A stretch of 64,000 bases of DNA from Erysipelotrichaceae bacterium (GCA_017473335.1 JAFULN010000005.1:32645-96644), one strand, 5' to 3'; positions 42,398-52,011 are shown, numbered from the stretch's first letter. Translations and numbers: made by a program. Notes: generated from the sequence alone by a model not told the origin.

Positions 42398-44329
42398 CTA
42401 AAATTGCTTTATAAGCTCTTCATAACTCATGCTTGTCAGTGAATTTAGGAACCATTCTGGTTTCTTTAAAATCTTTTTGCACAAATGAGAAATCATCTGT
42501 ATTTCTTTGGCGGATCCTTGACCTCGATGATAGTAGATGAAAATACGATAATGCTCATTGTTCCAAAGAATTGGCTTTTTGTTGACGATAAGTTTAAAGA
42601 CTGGTTCATCACTTTCATACAGCATGTTGGTAATGAGCACGATTTCTTTGTCTCGCTTGAATGTCAGCATTTCTTCACGTACTTTGCAGTCGTTGATCCA
42701 TTCTTGTTTCAGCATGGAATCTGGCTGTACAGCATCATACAATACATCGTAGATTTCATCTTCTGAGGAATACTCACCAATAATAAAATCTTCTGATTTA
42801 AAGATTTCTGGAACATGTTTGCTGTAAACGTGGTCAAAATATCGAGTTAATGAATCAAAGTCAGTGATGCTTTTCTGGAAATCGACTTCGATATGAGGAA
42901 CAGAATCAGGAAGTCGTTGTACAGAAATGTCAGAGATAATAGCATCATATTGAGATAAGTCGACATGCATTAAATCTGTATATTCAAATGTGTCGATTTG
43001 ATGAATCTTGTCAGAAAAAGTTTTTTGAATTCTTGATTTCATGTTCTTAGCAAAATATGCACCGTATCGAGAGACAACACAGAAGCTTTGCTTCTCAAAG
43101 AACTGATCATTTTCATAAAAAGCAGTGTTGAAAATGGAATAGACGCGATTCAATGCGTTTGGATTGAGACGAATGTTTTTTCGCTTCCATAGTGAATAGG
43201 CAAATTGTGCACATAAATCAGATGTGAACAATCCAACTTTGTTTGTGGTGCGGAAGTTTTCTTCATCGGAATAGATTTCAAATAAATCCCTGCGTTTCTG
43301 TTCAATGATGAACATGCTTAAATCTGAATAAAACTGCTCATTGAAAATATGTCCCACATCATATTTATTTGTGATATCACTGACAAAATCATCAATATCC
43401 TTACGATATTTATCAAAATATGCGCTGTGCGTCAGCTGTTTTTTGTTGATTTTCCATGCGCCTGCAAGCATCATTGAAACTGCATCCAGTGTTTTCTGAT
43501 GGATGGATTCTTTGAAATAGGCAGGAGCATGGTTCAGCAGTGTCTGTGCAAACTGATGAGTAATTAAAGAATGTGCAGTTTCAAGCTGAATCTGCGTAAA
43601 TTGAAGCTCATGATCATATTTCTGGCGTGTAATGCACAGAATTGTAAAGTTAATGATTGTTGGTAAATCAACTTGTGAAAAAGCAATTTCTGGATAATCT
43701 TTGATGTGAAGAAGAATCAAAGATTTAAGCTGATCATAGTAGTCAGTGTAATCTAAAAACAGGGAATTGAAGGAAGGAATATCAAGTTCAGAATCAAAGC
43801 TGGAATGTCGAAGAATCTTGTGCTGATGGACAAGACACATGCGTTTGTTCCACTCTTTACCTTCAATATAGAGTCCTGAATTGCGCTTGATTTTAATTGT
43901 GAGGTTGAATTCGCTAAGATATTCAGTGGCTTTTTCTAAATTTCTTAGAACAGTGCTTTTTGAACAGAACAGTTCATTCATTAAGACCTCGATAGGAATC
44001 ATTTTGTTGGAAGCCAATAATCTTCGAATGATATAGTTTACTTTTTGTGAATCATTAATGTTGAGGTAACCAAAGGTGTTAATGTCTTTGATCAGCTGAC
44101 TGATAAAAGGTCGTGCTTTGGCTTCATCATCAATAACTAGGGTGTATCCTATGGCAACTTTAATATCGATGTGGCATCCATGTTCTTCAAGATAATCATT
44201 GATAATATTGATTTCTTTACGAATGGTATTAATGGAAACCTGACAGATATTTGAAAGGTACGCCCCGCTGAGTGGACGATCTGATTGAATAATCTTTTTT
44301 AAAATGAGTTTATCGCGTTCGTTGATCAT
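42398..44329 (-). CDS. PRD-type (BglG/MtlR-like) transcriptional regulator
   Basis: 643 residues. The HTH is MINERDKLILKKIIQSDRPL and VSINTIRKEINIINDYLEEH, with a second HTH (IPIEVLMNELFCSKSTVLRN, residues about 95-115), PRD-like helical regions, an EIIB-like segment (FCVVSRYGAYFAKNMKSRIQ) and an EIIA-like C-terminus. Same architecture as the 33152 and 54609 proteins. The frame is open for 112 more residues upstream, but the family alignment starts at 44329 and a TATAAT box lies exactly 6 bp before that ATG, implying a leaderless mRNA. It is divergent from a MATE gene. Confidence 0.8.
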   Translation of the reverse strand: MINERDKLILKKIIQSDRPLSGAYLSNICQVSINTIRKEINIINDYLEEHGCHIDIKVAIGYTLVIDDEAKARPFISQLIKDINTFGYLNINDSQKVNYIIRRLLASNKMIPIEVLMNELFCSKSTVLRNLEKATEYLSEFNLTIKIKRNSGLYIEGKEWNKRMCLVHQHKILRHSSFDSELDIPSFNSLFLDYTDYYDQLKSLILLHIKDYPEIAFSQVDLPTIINFTILCITRQKYDHELQFTQIQLETAHSLITHQFAQTLLNHAPAYFKESIHQKTLDAVSMMLAGAWKINKKQLTHSAYFDKYRKDIDDFVSDITNKYDVGHIFNEQFYSDLSMFIIEQKRRDLFEIYSDEENFRTTNKVGLFTSDLCAQFAYSLWKRKNIRLNPNALNRVYSIFNTAFYENDQFFEKQSFCVVSRYGAYFAKNMKSRIQKTFSDKIHQIDTFEYTDLMHVDLSQYDAIISDISVQRLPDSVPHIEVDFQKSITDFDSLTRYFDHVYSKHVPEIFKSEDFIIGEYSSEDEIYDVLYDAVQPDSMLKQEWINDCKVREEMLTFKRDKEIVLITNMLYESDEPVFKLIVNKKPILWNNEHYRIFIYYHRGQGSAKEIQMISHLCKKILKKPEWFLNSLTSMSYEELIKQF

Positions 44330-44335
44330 ACCTTT

Positions 44336-44341
44336 ATTATA
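44336..44341 (-). promoter_or_regulatory. -10 box implying a leaderless mRNA
   Basis: On the minus strand TATAAT is followed by AAAGGT and then the ATG, so transcription should begin at or within a base of the start codon. No usable Shine-Dalgarno spacing exists. Confidence 0.5.
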
Positions 44342-44483
44342 CAGGAAACTTGCAAAGTACAATAAGAAAAAAGATATGGAAATATGTACAAAAGTGTCAC
44401 GATTTACTTCTTCAAAAGACTTTTTTTCGAAAATGAGGAAACATAAAAAAATGCTAAAATTATTATGAATAGGGAGTGATGTT

Positions 44484-45863
44484 ATGACAGCTTCTGTGGG
44501 AAGAAAGAAAGTCGGTACAAACTTAACTGAAGGTCCGATTTTAAAGGGGCTATTGATGTTTGCGGTGCCGATTGTTTTGGCAAATCTTTTGCAGCAGTTA
44601 TATTCAATGGTTGACTTGATGGTCATTGGTAAATATGTTGGAAGCATTGGAACTGTAGGTGTCAATACAGGCGGTGAAATGGCTGACTTGGTGACACCGG
44701 TTGCGATGGGCTTTTCAACAGCAGGGCAGATTTATATTGCTCAGCTGTTTGGGGCTAGACAGGAAGATCGCATCAAAAAAACAGTCGGGACACTTCTGAC
44801 ATTCATGTTTGGAGCTTCTATCTTGTTAGGCATTCTTGTCATTGTGTTTAATGTCCAGCTTTTGAATCTGCTGAACTGTCCTTCTGAAGCAATGGGACAG
44901 GCACAGTCGTATATGATTATTACTGCAATGGGGTTCCCATTTATCTTTGGATACAACGCAGTGTGTGGTGTGCTCAGAGGTATGGGAGAATCGAAGCGTC
45001 CTTTGTTCTTTGTGACGGTTGCAGCAAGTATTAACATTGTGCTGGACCTGCTGTTTGTGGTTGTGTTTAAAATGGAAGCTGCAGGTACTGCATTGGCAAC
45101 GATTGCCTCTCAGTTTGGATCGTTTGCCGCAGCTTTCTATTTCCTGTATCAGAAGAAAGAACAGTTTGATTTTGAATTAAAGCTTTCTTACTTTAAACTG
45201 GATATGGATTCATTGAAAGTCCTGGTTCGTTTAGGTATTCCTCAGGTCGTTCGTTCTATGTTTGTAAGAATGGGTATGCTGTGGGTCAACTCCAATGTCA
45301 ATTCTTATGGTCTGGTTGTTTCTTCTACAAACAGTATTGGAAACAAGCTGCAGAAATTCCTGGAAGTATTCATTCAGGGTATCGACACTGCATGTGCTTC
45401 AATGATTGGTCAAAATCTAGGGGCAAAGAAAATAGATCGAGCAAAGAATACACTATACTGCACTGTTGCTTCTGTTTTGGTCTGTGCGACAGTTTCTGCG
45501 CTGATTTGTATCTTTATTCCTACACAGATTTTCGGGTTGTTTACATCTGATCCAGAAGTACTTGCACTAGGAAAGACATTCCTTAGAATCTTCATTATTC
45601 ATTTCTATTCTTCTGCAATTACTGGTTCATTCCAGTCCATGGTTACAGGAAGTGGATTTGTAGAATTAGGTTTCATCATTGGTGTACTGGATGGTTTAAT
45701 CTGTAAGATTGGATTCGGATTGTTATTTATGAACTTCTTCAATCCAGGATATCTTGGAATTTGGGTGGGTGTGGCTTGCTCAAGAATTCTACCAGGTATG
45801 ATTTCAATTGTTTACTTCTATAGTGGAAAGTGGAAGACAAGAAAACTACTAACTGAAAAATAA
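44484..45863 (+). CDS. MATE-family efflux transporter
   Basis: 459 residues, 12 helices. LTEGPILKGLLMFAVPIVLA and LLQQLYSMVDLMVIGKYVGS form the first-half signature, and VLVRLGIPQVVRSMFVRMGM the second. GGGAGTGATG precedes the ATG. It is divergent from the PRD regulator and followed by a strong terminator. Substrate unknown. Confidence 0.9.
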   Translation: MTASVGRKKVGTNLTEGPILKGLLMFAVPIVLANLLQQLYSMVDLMVIGKYVGSIGTVGVNTGGEMADLVTPVAMGFSTAGQIYIAQLFGARQEDRIKKTVGTLLTFMFGASILLGILVIVFNVQLLNLLNCPSEAMGQAQSYMIITAMGFPFIFGYNAVCGVLRGMGESKRPLFFVTVAASINIVLDLLFVVVFKMEAAGTALATIASQFGSFAAAFYFLYQKKEQFDFELKLSYFKLDMDSLKVLVRLGIPQVVRSMFVRMGMLWVNSNVNSYGLVVSSTNSIGNKLQKFLEVFIQGIDTACASMIGQNLGAKKIDRAKNTLYCTVASVLVCATVSALICIFIPTQIFGLFTSDPEVLALGKTFLRIFIIHFYSSAITGSFQSMVTGSGFVELGFIIGVLDGLICKIGFGLLFMNFFNPGYLGIWVGVACSRILPGMISIVYFYSGKWKTRKLLTEK

Positions 45864-45911
45864 TTTGTGGCACATAATGCTATTGTCCTCCTTTTGTTAG
45901 AGACCCCTCGG

Positions 45912-45941
45912 AAAAAGATATGTCGAAAGACATATCTTTTT
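45912..45941 (+). terminator. Rho-independent terminator
   Basis: AAAAAGATATGTC-GAAA-GACATATCTTTTT after the MATE gene; near copy of the stem at 42359. Confidence 0.85.
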
Positions 45942-45970
45942 CTATGTGAAAACTGTTTCACATAAAAGAT

Positions 45971-46021
45971 GTTGATTCATCAACATTTGTTTGGTAATCT
46001 CTGAGTTGTTGATTCATCAAC
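45971..46021 (+). promoter_or_regulatory. degV promoter with paired MarR-like operators
   Basis: GTTGATTCATCAAC occurs twice (45971-45984 and 46008-46021). The first contains TTGATT as -35, with TAATCT 17 bp on as -10; the second covers the start site. The geometry is the same as that of the marR-ABC promoter at 51.2 kb. Confidence 0.6.
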
Positions 46022-46033
46022 AAGGAGGTTTAT

Positions 46034-46870
46034 ATGATTCGTTTAGTTTTAGATTCAACTTGTGATTTTTCTTTGGAATATGCAAGTAAACATCATATTG
46101 AAATCGTGCCATTGTCGGTAACATTTGGTGAAAAAGTATATAAAGAAAATATTGATCTGACAAAAGAAGAGTTTTATAAAATGATGGCAGCTTCAGATGA
46201 TCTGCCAAAAACATCACAGCCAAGTCCACAGGATTTTTTGAATGTGTTTGAACAGCTTACAAGTGAAGGACATCAGGTGATTTGCTTAACAGTGACTTCT
46301 GCTTTGTCTGGAACTTATCAGAGTGCCATGCTTGCAAAAACAATTTGTGGAAGTGAAGATATTGAAATCATTGACACAAAGAATGTTGCGATGGGAATTC
46401 AGATTCAGGCTATGGAAATACTAAAAGCGATAGATCAGGGATTAAGTTTTGAAATGATAGTTGAAAAGGCGAAAGAAAATGTATCCAAAGTACGTTTGAT
46501 GGCAGCGGTGGACACGCTTGAGAATCTGATAAAAGGTGGACGATTAAGTAAAACAGAAGGACTAATTGGATCACTCATCAGTATTAAACCTGTTATTGGA
46601 TTTAATGAAGAAGGAACCATTGTGACTTTAGGGAAGTTTAGAGGGATGAAAAAAGCGATTTCTAACATGATAGAAATCGCAAGAAATGATGATGTAGATG
46701 GTTCAAAAGCCATGTGTGTAGGATATACTGCAAATCCTGAAAACATGAATCGTATGCTGGAAGGAATAATAGATTCACGCTTTCGCTTTGATGGGCAGTT
46801 TGCAGTAGGTGCAGTCATTGGAACCCATGCTGGTCCTAATGCAGCTGCAATTGCGTATTTTGTCAAATAA
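46034..46870 (+). CDS. DegV-family fatty-acid-binding protein
   Basis: 278 residues. IRLVLDSTCDFSLEYASKHH, LPKTSQPSPQDFLNVFEQL, ICLTVTSALSGTYQSAML and ENLIKGGRLSKTEGLIGSLI are the DegV signatures, with the C-terminal IGTHAGPNAAAIAYF. DegV/FakB proteins present fatty acids to FakA kinase for phospholipid synthesis. AAGGAGG lies upstream. Paired palindromes in its promoter suggest MarR-type control, although no regulator is adjacent. Confidence 0.92.
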   Translation: MIRLVLDSTCDFSLEYASKHHIEIVPLSVTFGEKVYKENIDLTKEEFYKMMAASDDLPKTSQPSPQDFLNVFEQLTSEGHQVICLTVTSALSGTYQSAMLAKTICGSEDIEIIDTKNVAMGIQIQAMEILKAIDQGLSFEMIVEKAKENVSKVRLMAAVDTLENLIKGGRLSKTEGLIGSLISIKPVIGFNEEGTIVTLGKFRGMKKAISNMIEIARNDDVDGSKAMCVGYTANPENMNRMLEGIIDSRFRFDGQFAVGAVIGTHAGPNAAAIAYFVK

Positions 46871-46924
46871 GTTCTTTTTCATTTCATATTGATTGTGTTA
46901 TATTGTGAATAATGAGGTGATAAA

Positions 46925-47272
46925 ATGGCAGCTGGGGTTCAGATGAAAATGAAGTCTAGTGAATCACTGAGTGACATTGCAAGTGCTTTGCGATCTACTT
47001 TGGTTGGTTTTAATGATTATACGCTTGTCTGTCACCAAGAGCGAATGAATCAATCCGTTCTGTTGTGTTTTGAACGCTATTACAGAAGAACACAAAGTTT
47101 TGCGGCATTGACGATTTTACTGTGTGATGATGGGGAATATCAAACTGCGGATGTTGTTGGATCTGGTGGGGGAGAAGGGCGATTGAATATCAGCTGGGGA
47201 AGCAATGATGCAATTGTCTTTCGCGCTGTAAAACTTCTTGAAGAGATTGGTTTTAGGAAGGTTCTGGAATAA
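46925..47272 (+). CDS. Small conserved protein of unknown function (possibly DUF6054)
   Basis: 115 residues, no signal or membrane segment. SSESLSDIASALRSTLVGFN, TLVCHQERMNQSVLLCFERY, a glycine loop VGSGGGEGRLNISWGSND and a final helix AVKLLEEIGFRKVLE are visible. I recall a DUF with a similar layout but cannot confirm it. It is preceded by AATGAGGTGA and ended by a hairpin shared with the convergent ABC gene. No function can be given. Confidence 0.6.
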   Translation: MAAGVQMKMKSSESLSDIASALRSTLVGFNDYTLVCHQERMNQSVLLCFERYYRRTQSFAALTILLCDDGEYQTADVVGSGGGEGRLNISWGSNDAIVFRAVKLLEEIGFRKVLE

Positions 47273-47276
47273 GAAA

Positions 47277-47296
47277 AGACAGTGTTTCCACTGTCT
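47277..47296. terminator. Terminator between convergent genes
   Basis: AGACAGTG-N4-CACTGTCT, with A-rich sequence to the left that reads as a U-tract for the minus-strand ABC operon. Confidence 0.75.
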
Positions 47297-49061
47297 ATTG
47301 AAATTGAGATTTGTAAAGAGTGGCATACAGGCCATTCTTTTTTAATAATTCTGTATGATTGCCTTGTTCAACGATTTCTCCTGCCTGTACAACTAGAATT
47401 GTATCTGCATTTTGTATAGTTGATAAGCGATGTGCGATGACAAAGCATGTTTTATCTTTCATCAGGTTTCTCATAGCCTTCTGGATTTCAATTTCTGTAC
47501 GGGTATCTACATTGGATGTTGCTTCATCTAGAATCAGCATCTTTGCGTCCAGTAACATGGCTCTAGCTATCGTTAACATTTGTTTTTGTCCTTGAGAGAT
47601 ATTTAATCCATTTTCGTTTAAATGAGTGTCATAGCCATTAGGGAAACGCATAATCGTAGAATGAATGCGCGCTGCTTTGGCAGCTGCAATCACTTCATCC
47701 AGCGTAGCATCTGGCTTGCCATAAGCGATGTTTTCAAAGATAGTCCCTTCAAACAGCCAAGTATCCTGAAGCACCATAGCATATTGTGAACGTACACTTT
47801 TACGTGTTAAATCTCGAAGGTCATAATCATCCAGTTTCACTGCACCAGATTCTGGATCATAGAAGCGCATGAGTAAGTTGATAAGAGTTGTTTTCCCTGC
47901 ACCTGTAGGTCCAACGATAGCGACTAATGAGCCTTTGTCAGCGTGAAGATTTAAATCATGAATAATGGTTTTCCCTGGTAGATATCCAAATTTGACATGT
48001 TCCATATCAACAAAGCCTTCTGCTTCTGTAAGATGCAGGGCATTTTCTTTATCATGGAGTTCAGGCTCTTGATCCATAAGACGGAAGACTCTTTCAGCTG
48101 CAGCAAGTGCAGATTGCAGGTCAGACATGATGTTCGCAAATTCGTTGATTGGTCCTGAGAATTTTCTTGAATACAGGACAAAAGAAGACAGTGATCCTAG
48201 TGAAATCTGATTTCCTAGAAATAACATCGAACCAAACATACTAACTAAGGATAAAGAAAGATTATTGACAAACATAACAGATGGTCCAGTCATCGTACCA
48301 TAGTAGTCAGCATCATAATAAGCATCTACAGCTTCAATGTTGCGTCTGTCAAATCGTTCGATCATCGTTTCTTCCTGGTGATAAGCTTTGATGGTTTTCT
48401 GGCCTGAGATGATTTCTTCAACATATCCATTGAGTTCACCCAGTTTTCTAGAACGTTTTCCAAACAATGGATGAACACGCTTGGCCATAGTTCTTGCGAC
48501 AAAAATGGACAAAGGGACAGTAAAGGCAAAGACAAGAACTAATTTTGGTGAAAGGGAAATCATCATACTTAAAGAACCAGTCACTGTAATGACGCTTGTC
48601 GCAATCTGTAGTAAATCATGAGATAAAGAAGTGTTGACGGTATCAATATCATAAGACATACGGCTGATGACATCCCCAGCAGGATGGGTATCAAAATACC
48701 CTACTGGCAATTCTACCAATTTATCAAAGAGATCTTTTCGCATCTGATAGGAAATCTTTTGTGAGATATGAATCATCAAGCGAGATAAAATTAGTGATAA
48801 CATCGAAGATCCTGCATAGAAAAGAATCATCATTCTGCAATAATAGAAAACAGATTCAAAATCAACAGGTGCTGAACCAGTACCAATCGCATCAATCGCA
48901 TTTCCTGAAATCTTTGGTCCAAACAGAGCTAGTGAGTTGGAGGAAATGGTTAAGATGAGAGCTAGAAGTAAAAAATATTTCTGATGACCTAGATACTTCG
49001 CAAGACGTAGAAGTGTTCGTTTGGTATCCTTAGGTTTTTCCATTTTTCCTTTAGGCGGCAT
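47295..49061 (-). CDS. ABC exporter half-transporter (canonical ATP site)
   Basis: 588 residues: six-helix transmembrane domain (1-330), then a nucleotide-binding domain with Walker A VAIVGPTGAGKTTLINLLMR, signature LNISQGQKQMLTIARAM and Walker B MLILDEATSNVDTR with the catalytic Glu. It starts at the ATG 49061 with GGGAGGTGA upstream and overlaps its partner by 11 bp. The pair resembles BmrC/BmrD-type heterodimeric multidrug exporters. Regulated by the MarR gene upstream. Confidence 0.92.
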   Translation of the reverse strand: MPPKGKMEKPKDTKRTLLRLAKYLGHQKYFLLLALILTISSNSLALFGPKISGNAIDAIGTGSAPVDFESVFYYCRMMILFYAGSSMLSLILSRLMIHISQKISYQMRKDLFDKLVELPVGYFDTHPAGDVISRMSYDIDTVNTSLSHDLLQIATSVITVTGSLSMMISLSPKLVLVFAFTVPLSIFVARTMAKRVHPLFGKRSRKLGELNGYVEEIISGQKTIKAYHQEETMIERFDRRNIEAVDAYYDADYYGTMTGPSVMFVNNLSLSLVSMFGSMLFLGNQISLGSLSSFVLYSRKFSGPINEFANIMSDLQSALAAAERVFRLMDQEPELHDKENALHLTEAEGFVDMEHVKFGYLPGKTIIHDLNLHADKGSLVAIVGPTGAGKTTLINLLMRFYDPESGAVKLDDYDLRDLTRKSVRSQYAMVLQDTWLFEGTIFENIAYGKPDATLDEVIAAAKAARIHSTIMRFPNGYDTHLNENGLNISQGQKQMLTIARAMLLDAKMLILDEATSNVDTRTEIEIQKAMRNLMKDKTCFVIAHRLSTIQNADTILVVQAGEIVEQGNHTELLKKNGLYATLYKSQFQ

Positions 49062-50769
49062 CGAAGTCACCTCCCATCTGAGAGTTGGCAATCATGCGAT
49101 ATAATTCGCAGGACTGCATGAGTTCTTCATGAGTTCCAATGCCTAGCATTTCACCATCATCTAAGACAAGAATCTGGTCTGAGTGCATAATTGAACTAAT
49201 ACGCTGTGCAATCACAATTGTAGTGATGTCACTGTAGTGTTCATGAAGTGCTTTTCTTAAATTAGCATCAGTTTTATAATCAAGTGCGCTGCTGGAATCA
49301 TCAAGAATAAGAATTTCAGGATGATTTGCCAATGCTCGTGCAATCAATAGTCTTTGTTTCTGACCGCCACTGATATTGGCACCTCGTGCGGCAATCATAT
49401 GATTGTATTTTGTTTCAAGACCATCAATGAATTCTGTGGCTTGTGCAGATTTTGCAGCGAGTTGAATTTGTTCATCAGTAAGGTTTCTTCCAAATTCAAT
49501 GTTTTCTCTGACAGACTCTGCAATTAAAAAGTCATTTTGAAAGACAACCCCAAACATTGTATAAAGTTTTTCAGCTGGTATGCTTTCTACAGGCTGACCA
49601 TTGATTCTAATTTCACCTGAGTCTTTGTCATAAAGACGCATCAGTAAATTGATGATTGTACTTTTACCAGAACCTGTTGCCCCTAAAATCCCTAAAGTTT
49701 CACCGCGTTTTAATTTAAAACTGATATCTGTAAGATTGTTTTCTTTTTTCTGATAAGAGAAATTCACATGATCAAAGACAATGTGTTCTTCTTCATGAAT
49801 ACGTGGCTTATCGATGACAATTAAGTCTTCTGGGGCGTCCAATACTTCTGCGATACGTCCGGCTGAAGCACTTCCTCTAGAAGCCATGGTAAACATACGA
49901 GTCACTGCCATCATGGAGTTCATGATAATCGTAAAATAAGACATAAACGCAATGATTTTTCCGGGCTGGGTAAGACCCCAATGTACACGATATGCACCTA
50001 CGAGAATGACAAGTGTTAATCCTGTGTTTAACATGAGATTCATGATTGGATTGGTTAGTGACATGGTATATCCTGCTTCTTTTTCAGTGCTTACAACCTG
50101 ATCGTTGGCTTTGTGGAAACGTTCTTTTTCATGTTCTGTTTTAGAGAGTGCTTTGATCACTCGTACGCCTGTAATGTTTTCGCGCACAACACGAACCATG
50201 TGATCACTGTGCTGCTGAAGCTTACGATAGAGTGGAACTCCCTTTTTAGAAACTAGATAAACCAGTAGTCCAATGAAAGGCAGGATACAGATAAGAATTG
50301 CGGTTAATACAGGGTCCAGTGACAATGTCATTGCAATGCCTCCAAGCAATAAAATTGGAGCACGTATTCCCATTCGCTGCATCATCGAAATCATGCGATG
50401 GACATTATAAGTATCACTTGTCAAACGAAGTTCAAGCGAAGGAATGGTGAATTCATCCATCTGATGACTAGAAAGATGCATGATTTTTGTAAAGAGATTG
50501 TGTCGTACTTGTTCTGTTGTATTTCTTGCGACCCATGCGGCAATGCGATTGGAGATGATATTTGTGATGAGTGCAGTCAATGCACAACAAATCATTAAAC
50601 CTCCCCATAAAAAAATAAGTTTATGATTTTTTAAAGGCACAATTTCATCAATCAAATGAGATAAAATCCAAGGTAGAAACAAATCCATCAGAGCACCGAT
50701 AAATTTAATGGAAATTCCCAGTGACATTTTAGGGAAGTAAGGACGCATTGTCTGAATTAAATGTTTCAT
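49051..50769 (-). CDS. ABC exporter half-transporter (degenerate ATP site)
   Basis: 572 residues. Transmembrane domain, then Walker A LGILGATGSGKSTIINLLMR, signature ANISGGQKQRLLIARAL and Walker B EILILDDSSSALDYKTD, where the catalytic Glu is Asp. One catalytic and one degenerate site is typical of heterodimeric exporters, so this partners the next gene. Its ATG overlaps the MarR stop (ATGA). Confidence 0.92.
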   Translation of the reverse strand: MKHLIQTMRPYFPKMSLGISIKFIGALMDLFLPWILSHLIDEIVPLKNHKLIFLWGGLMICCALTALITNIISNRIAAWVARNTTEQVRHNLFTKIMHLSSHQMDEFTIPSLELRLTSDTYNVHRMISMMQRMGIRAPILLLGGIAMTLSLDPVLTAILICILPFIGLLVYLVSKKGVPLYRKLQQHSDHMVRVVRENITGVRVIKALSKTEHEKERFHKANDQVVSTEKEAGYTMSLTNPIMNLMLNTGLTLVILVGAYRVHWGLTQPGKIIAFMSYFTIIMNSMMAVTRMFTMASRGSASAGRIAEVLDAPEDLIVIDKPRIHEEEHIVFDHVNFSYQKKENNLTDISFKLKRGETLGILGATGSGKSTIINLLMRLYDKDSGEIRINGQPVESIPAEKLYTMFGVVFQNDFLIAESVRENIEFGRNLTDEQIQLAAKSAQATEFIDGLETKYNHMIAARGANISGGQKQRLLIARALANHPEILILDDSSSALDYKTDANLRKALHEHYSDITTIVIAQRISSIMHSDQILVLDDGEMLGIGTHEELMQSCELYRMIANSQMGGDFDAA

Positions 50770-51203
50770 GAATGTTCCTCACTTTCTGCCAGCTGTTTTG
50801 CCTTTTTAGCAATTTTAGGAAGAATCTTAAGTAGAAGCTCTTTTTCTTCATTGTTTAAGTCTTCTAGAATCAGTTCATTCCATTCTTTCATGTGAGCTGT
50901 GATTTGTGGATAAACTTCTTTTGCCTTGTCTGTTGGATGAATCTGATAGCTTCGTTTGTCATTTTCTGAAGTTTCTCTTAGAATCCATCCCTCATTTTCT
51001 AAGGATGAAAGTTTACGTGCGACATTGGATTTGTTGACCATGATGTGTTCGCATAGTTTTTCTTGGGAAATGCCAGGTTTTCTGCAGATATGAAACAGAT
51101 AATTCTGGGCAATCCCATTTAAGCCTGCCTCTTCCATCTTGTCTGACTGCCATTGTCTGAAACAGCGATGGATTCGACTGATGTATTTCATGACGGCGTC
51201 CAT
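50766..51203 (-). CDS. MarR-family regulator of the ABC exporter
   Basis: 145 residues. MDAVMKYISRIHRCFRQWQS, a winged helix (ISQEKLCEHIMVNKSNVARK, LENEGWILRETSENDKRSYQ) and C-terminal dimer helices. First gene of a marR-ABC-ABC operon; two perfect palindromes in the promoter are its likely operators. The ATG at 51203 has GAGGGAT upstream. Confidence 0.9.
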   Translation of the reverse strand: MDAVMKYISRIHRCFRQWQSDKMEEAGLNGIAQNYLFHICRKPGISQEKLCEHIMVNKSNVARKLSSLENEGWILRETSENDKRSYQIHPTDKAKEVYPQITAHMKEWNELILEDLNNEEKELLLKILPKIAKKAKQLAESEEHS

Positions 51204-51223
51204 TATATCCCTCTTTTCTAATC

Positions 51224-51270
51224 GTTGCGTTCGCAACTAAATTGTATCATAAAAATGTTGCGCTCGCAAC
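51224..51270 (-). promoter_or_regulatory. marR-ABC promoter and two operators
   Basis: GTTGCGTTCGCAAC (51224-51237) and GTTGCGCTCGCAAC (51257-51270). On the minus strand the second holds TTGCGA as -35, 17 bp from TACAAT (51246-51241), and the first covers the start site. Bound MarR would block both. Confidence 0.75.
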
Positions 51271-51284
51271 GAAACGCATAAAGA

Positions 51285-51305
51285 AAAAGGTTCATTGAAC
51301 CTTTT
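51285..51305 (-). terminator. Hairpin at the end of the EcsC gene
   Basis: AAAAGGTTC-ATT-GAACCTTTT overlaps the stop codon; U-rich sequence follows on the minus strand. Confidence 0.6.
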
Positions 51306-52011
51306 GAATTTGTGCTTCTAACCAGCGTTTCTTATAGCTGATTTGAGCGTATTTTGATATTCTTCGAATGATTTGATGATTGATGATACCTCCTGCAGCA
51401 CCAATGACAGGAATTCCTTGAATGAACTTTTCAACGAGTAGTTTTTCTGATAGAAGAGTCGCTGTTTTGTTGATTTCTTGATCAAGTGATTCTGTTTCAA
51501 AAATGAGTTCAGAAAGAGCTTCACGAATCGTATGAAGGATATAGATACGTTCCTCATCAGTATCATAATCATACCCATAACTGAGTGCACATTGATAAAC
51601 TTGTCTGAGAATCATGGAAACTAATACAGGAATATCAGGGAGTCCCAACCCTAAAAAGCCCATGACTGTACCGGATGTTGTAGAGAGTGCATCATGAAGC
51701 AGTCCTGCTTGTTTGGCAGTTTTATCCATGTTTCTAAGATGTTTGCGATTTGGCTTTTTTTGAGCCATCAGCTGTTTTGCCTCATGTTCAAGCTGCATTT
51801 CTTCTTTGTCATAGGTCTTTTCTAAAAGGGAAGTTCCTTTTAAAAAGGCAGTCTCGAATGCTTTGGTAAAGGCGATATTGAGTGTATCTTGAAGTTTTTT
51901 AGGTACTTTTTGTATGAGTTTGTCTTTATAGGGAAAAGACTTCATTTCTTTTTCTTTGAACTTTTGTTCAGCTTTTAGTATTTTTTTGTATTCTTTATCA
52001 AGAGCTTTCAT
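51292..52011 (-). CDS. EcsC-family protein
   Basis: 239 residues. A basic N-terminal helix (MKALDKEYKKILKAEQKFKE) precedes the EcsC core TTSGTVMGFLGLGLPDIPVL and the C-terminal GIPVIGAAGGIINHQIIRRI with glycine-rich hydrophobic helices. EcsC proteins are membrane-associated and of unknown biochemical role, sometimes linked to ABC or secretion functions. The ATG at 52011 has AGGAGG 5-6 bp upstream. Monocistronic between hairpins. Confidence 0.8.
   Translation of the reverse strand: MKALDKEYKKILKAEQKFKEKEMKSFPYKDKLIQKVPKKLQDTLNIAFTKAFETAFLKGTSLLEKTYDKEEMQLEHEAKQLMAQKKPNRKHLRNMDKTAKQAGLLHDALSTTSGTVMGFLGLGLPDIPVLVSMILRQVYQCALSYGYDYDTDEERIYILHTIREALSELIFETESLDQEINKTATLLSEKLLVEKFIQGIPVIGAAGGIINHQIIRRISKYAQISYKKRWLEAQIQKVQ

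Noticed and set aside
42398..44665. Longer 755-residue version of the PRD regulator starting at 44665
   Set aside because: The extra 112 residues show no family similarity, overlap the divergent MATE gene and lack a ribosome site; the start at 44329 agrees with the related proteins.
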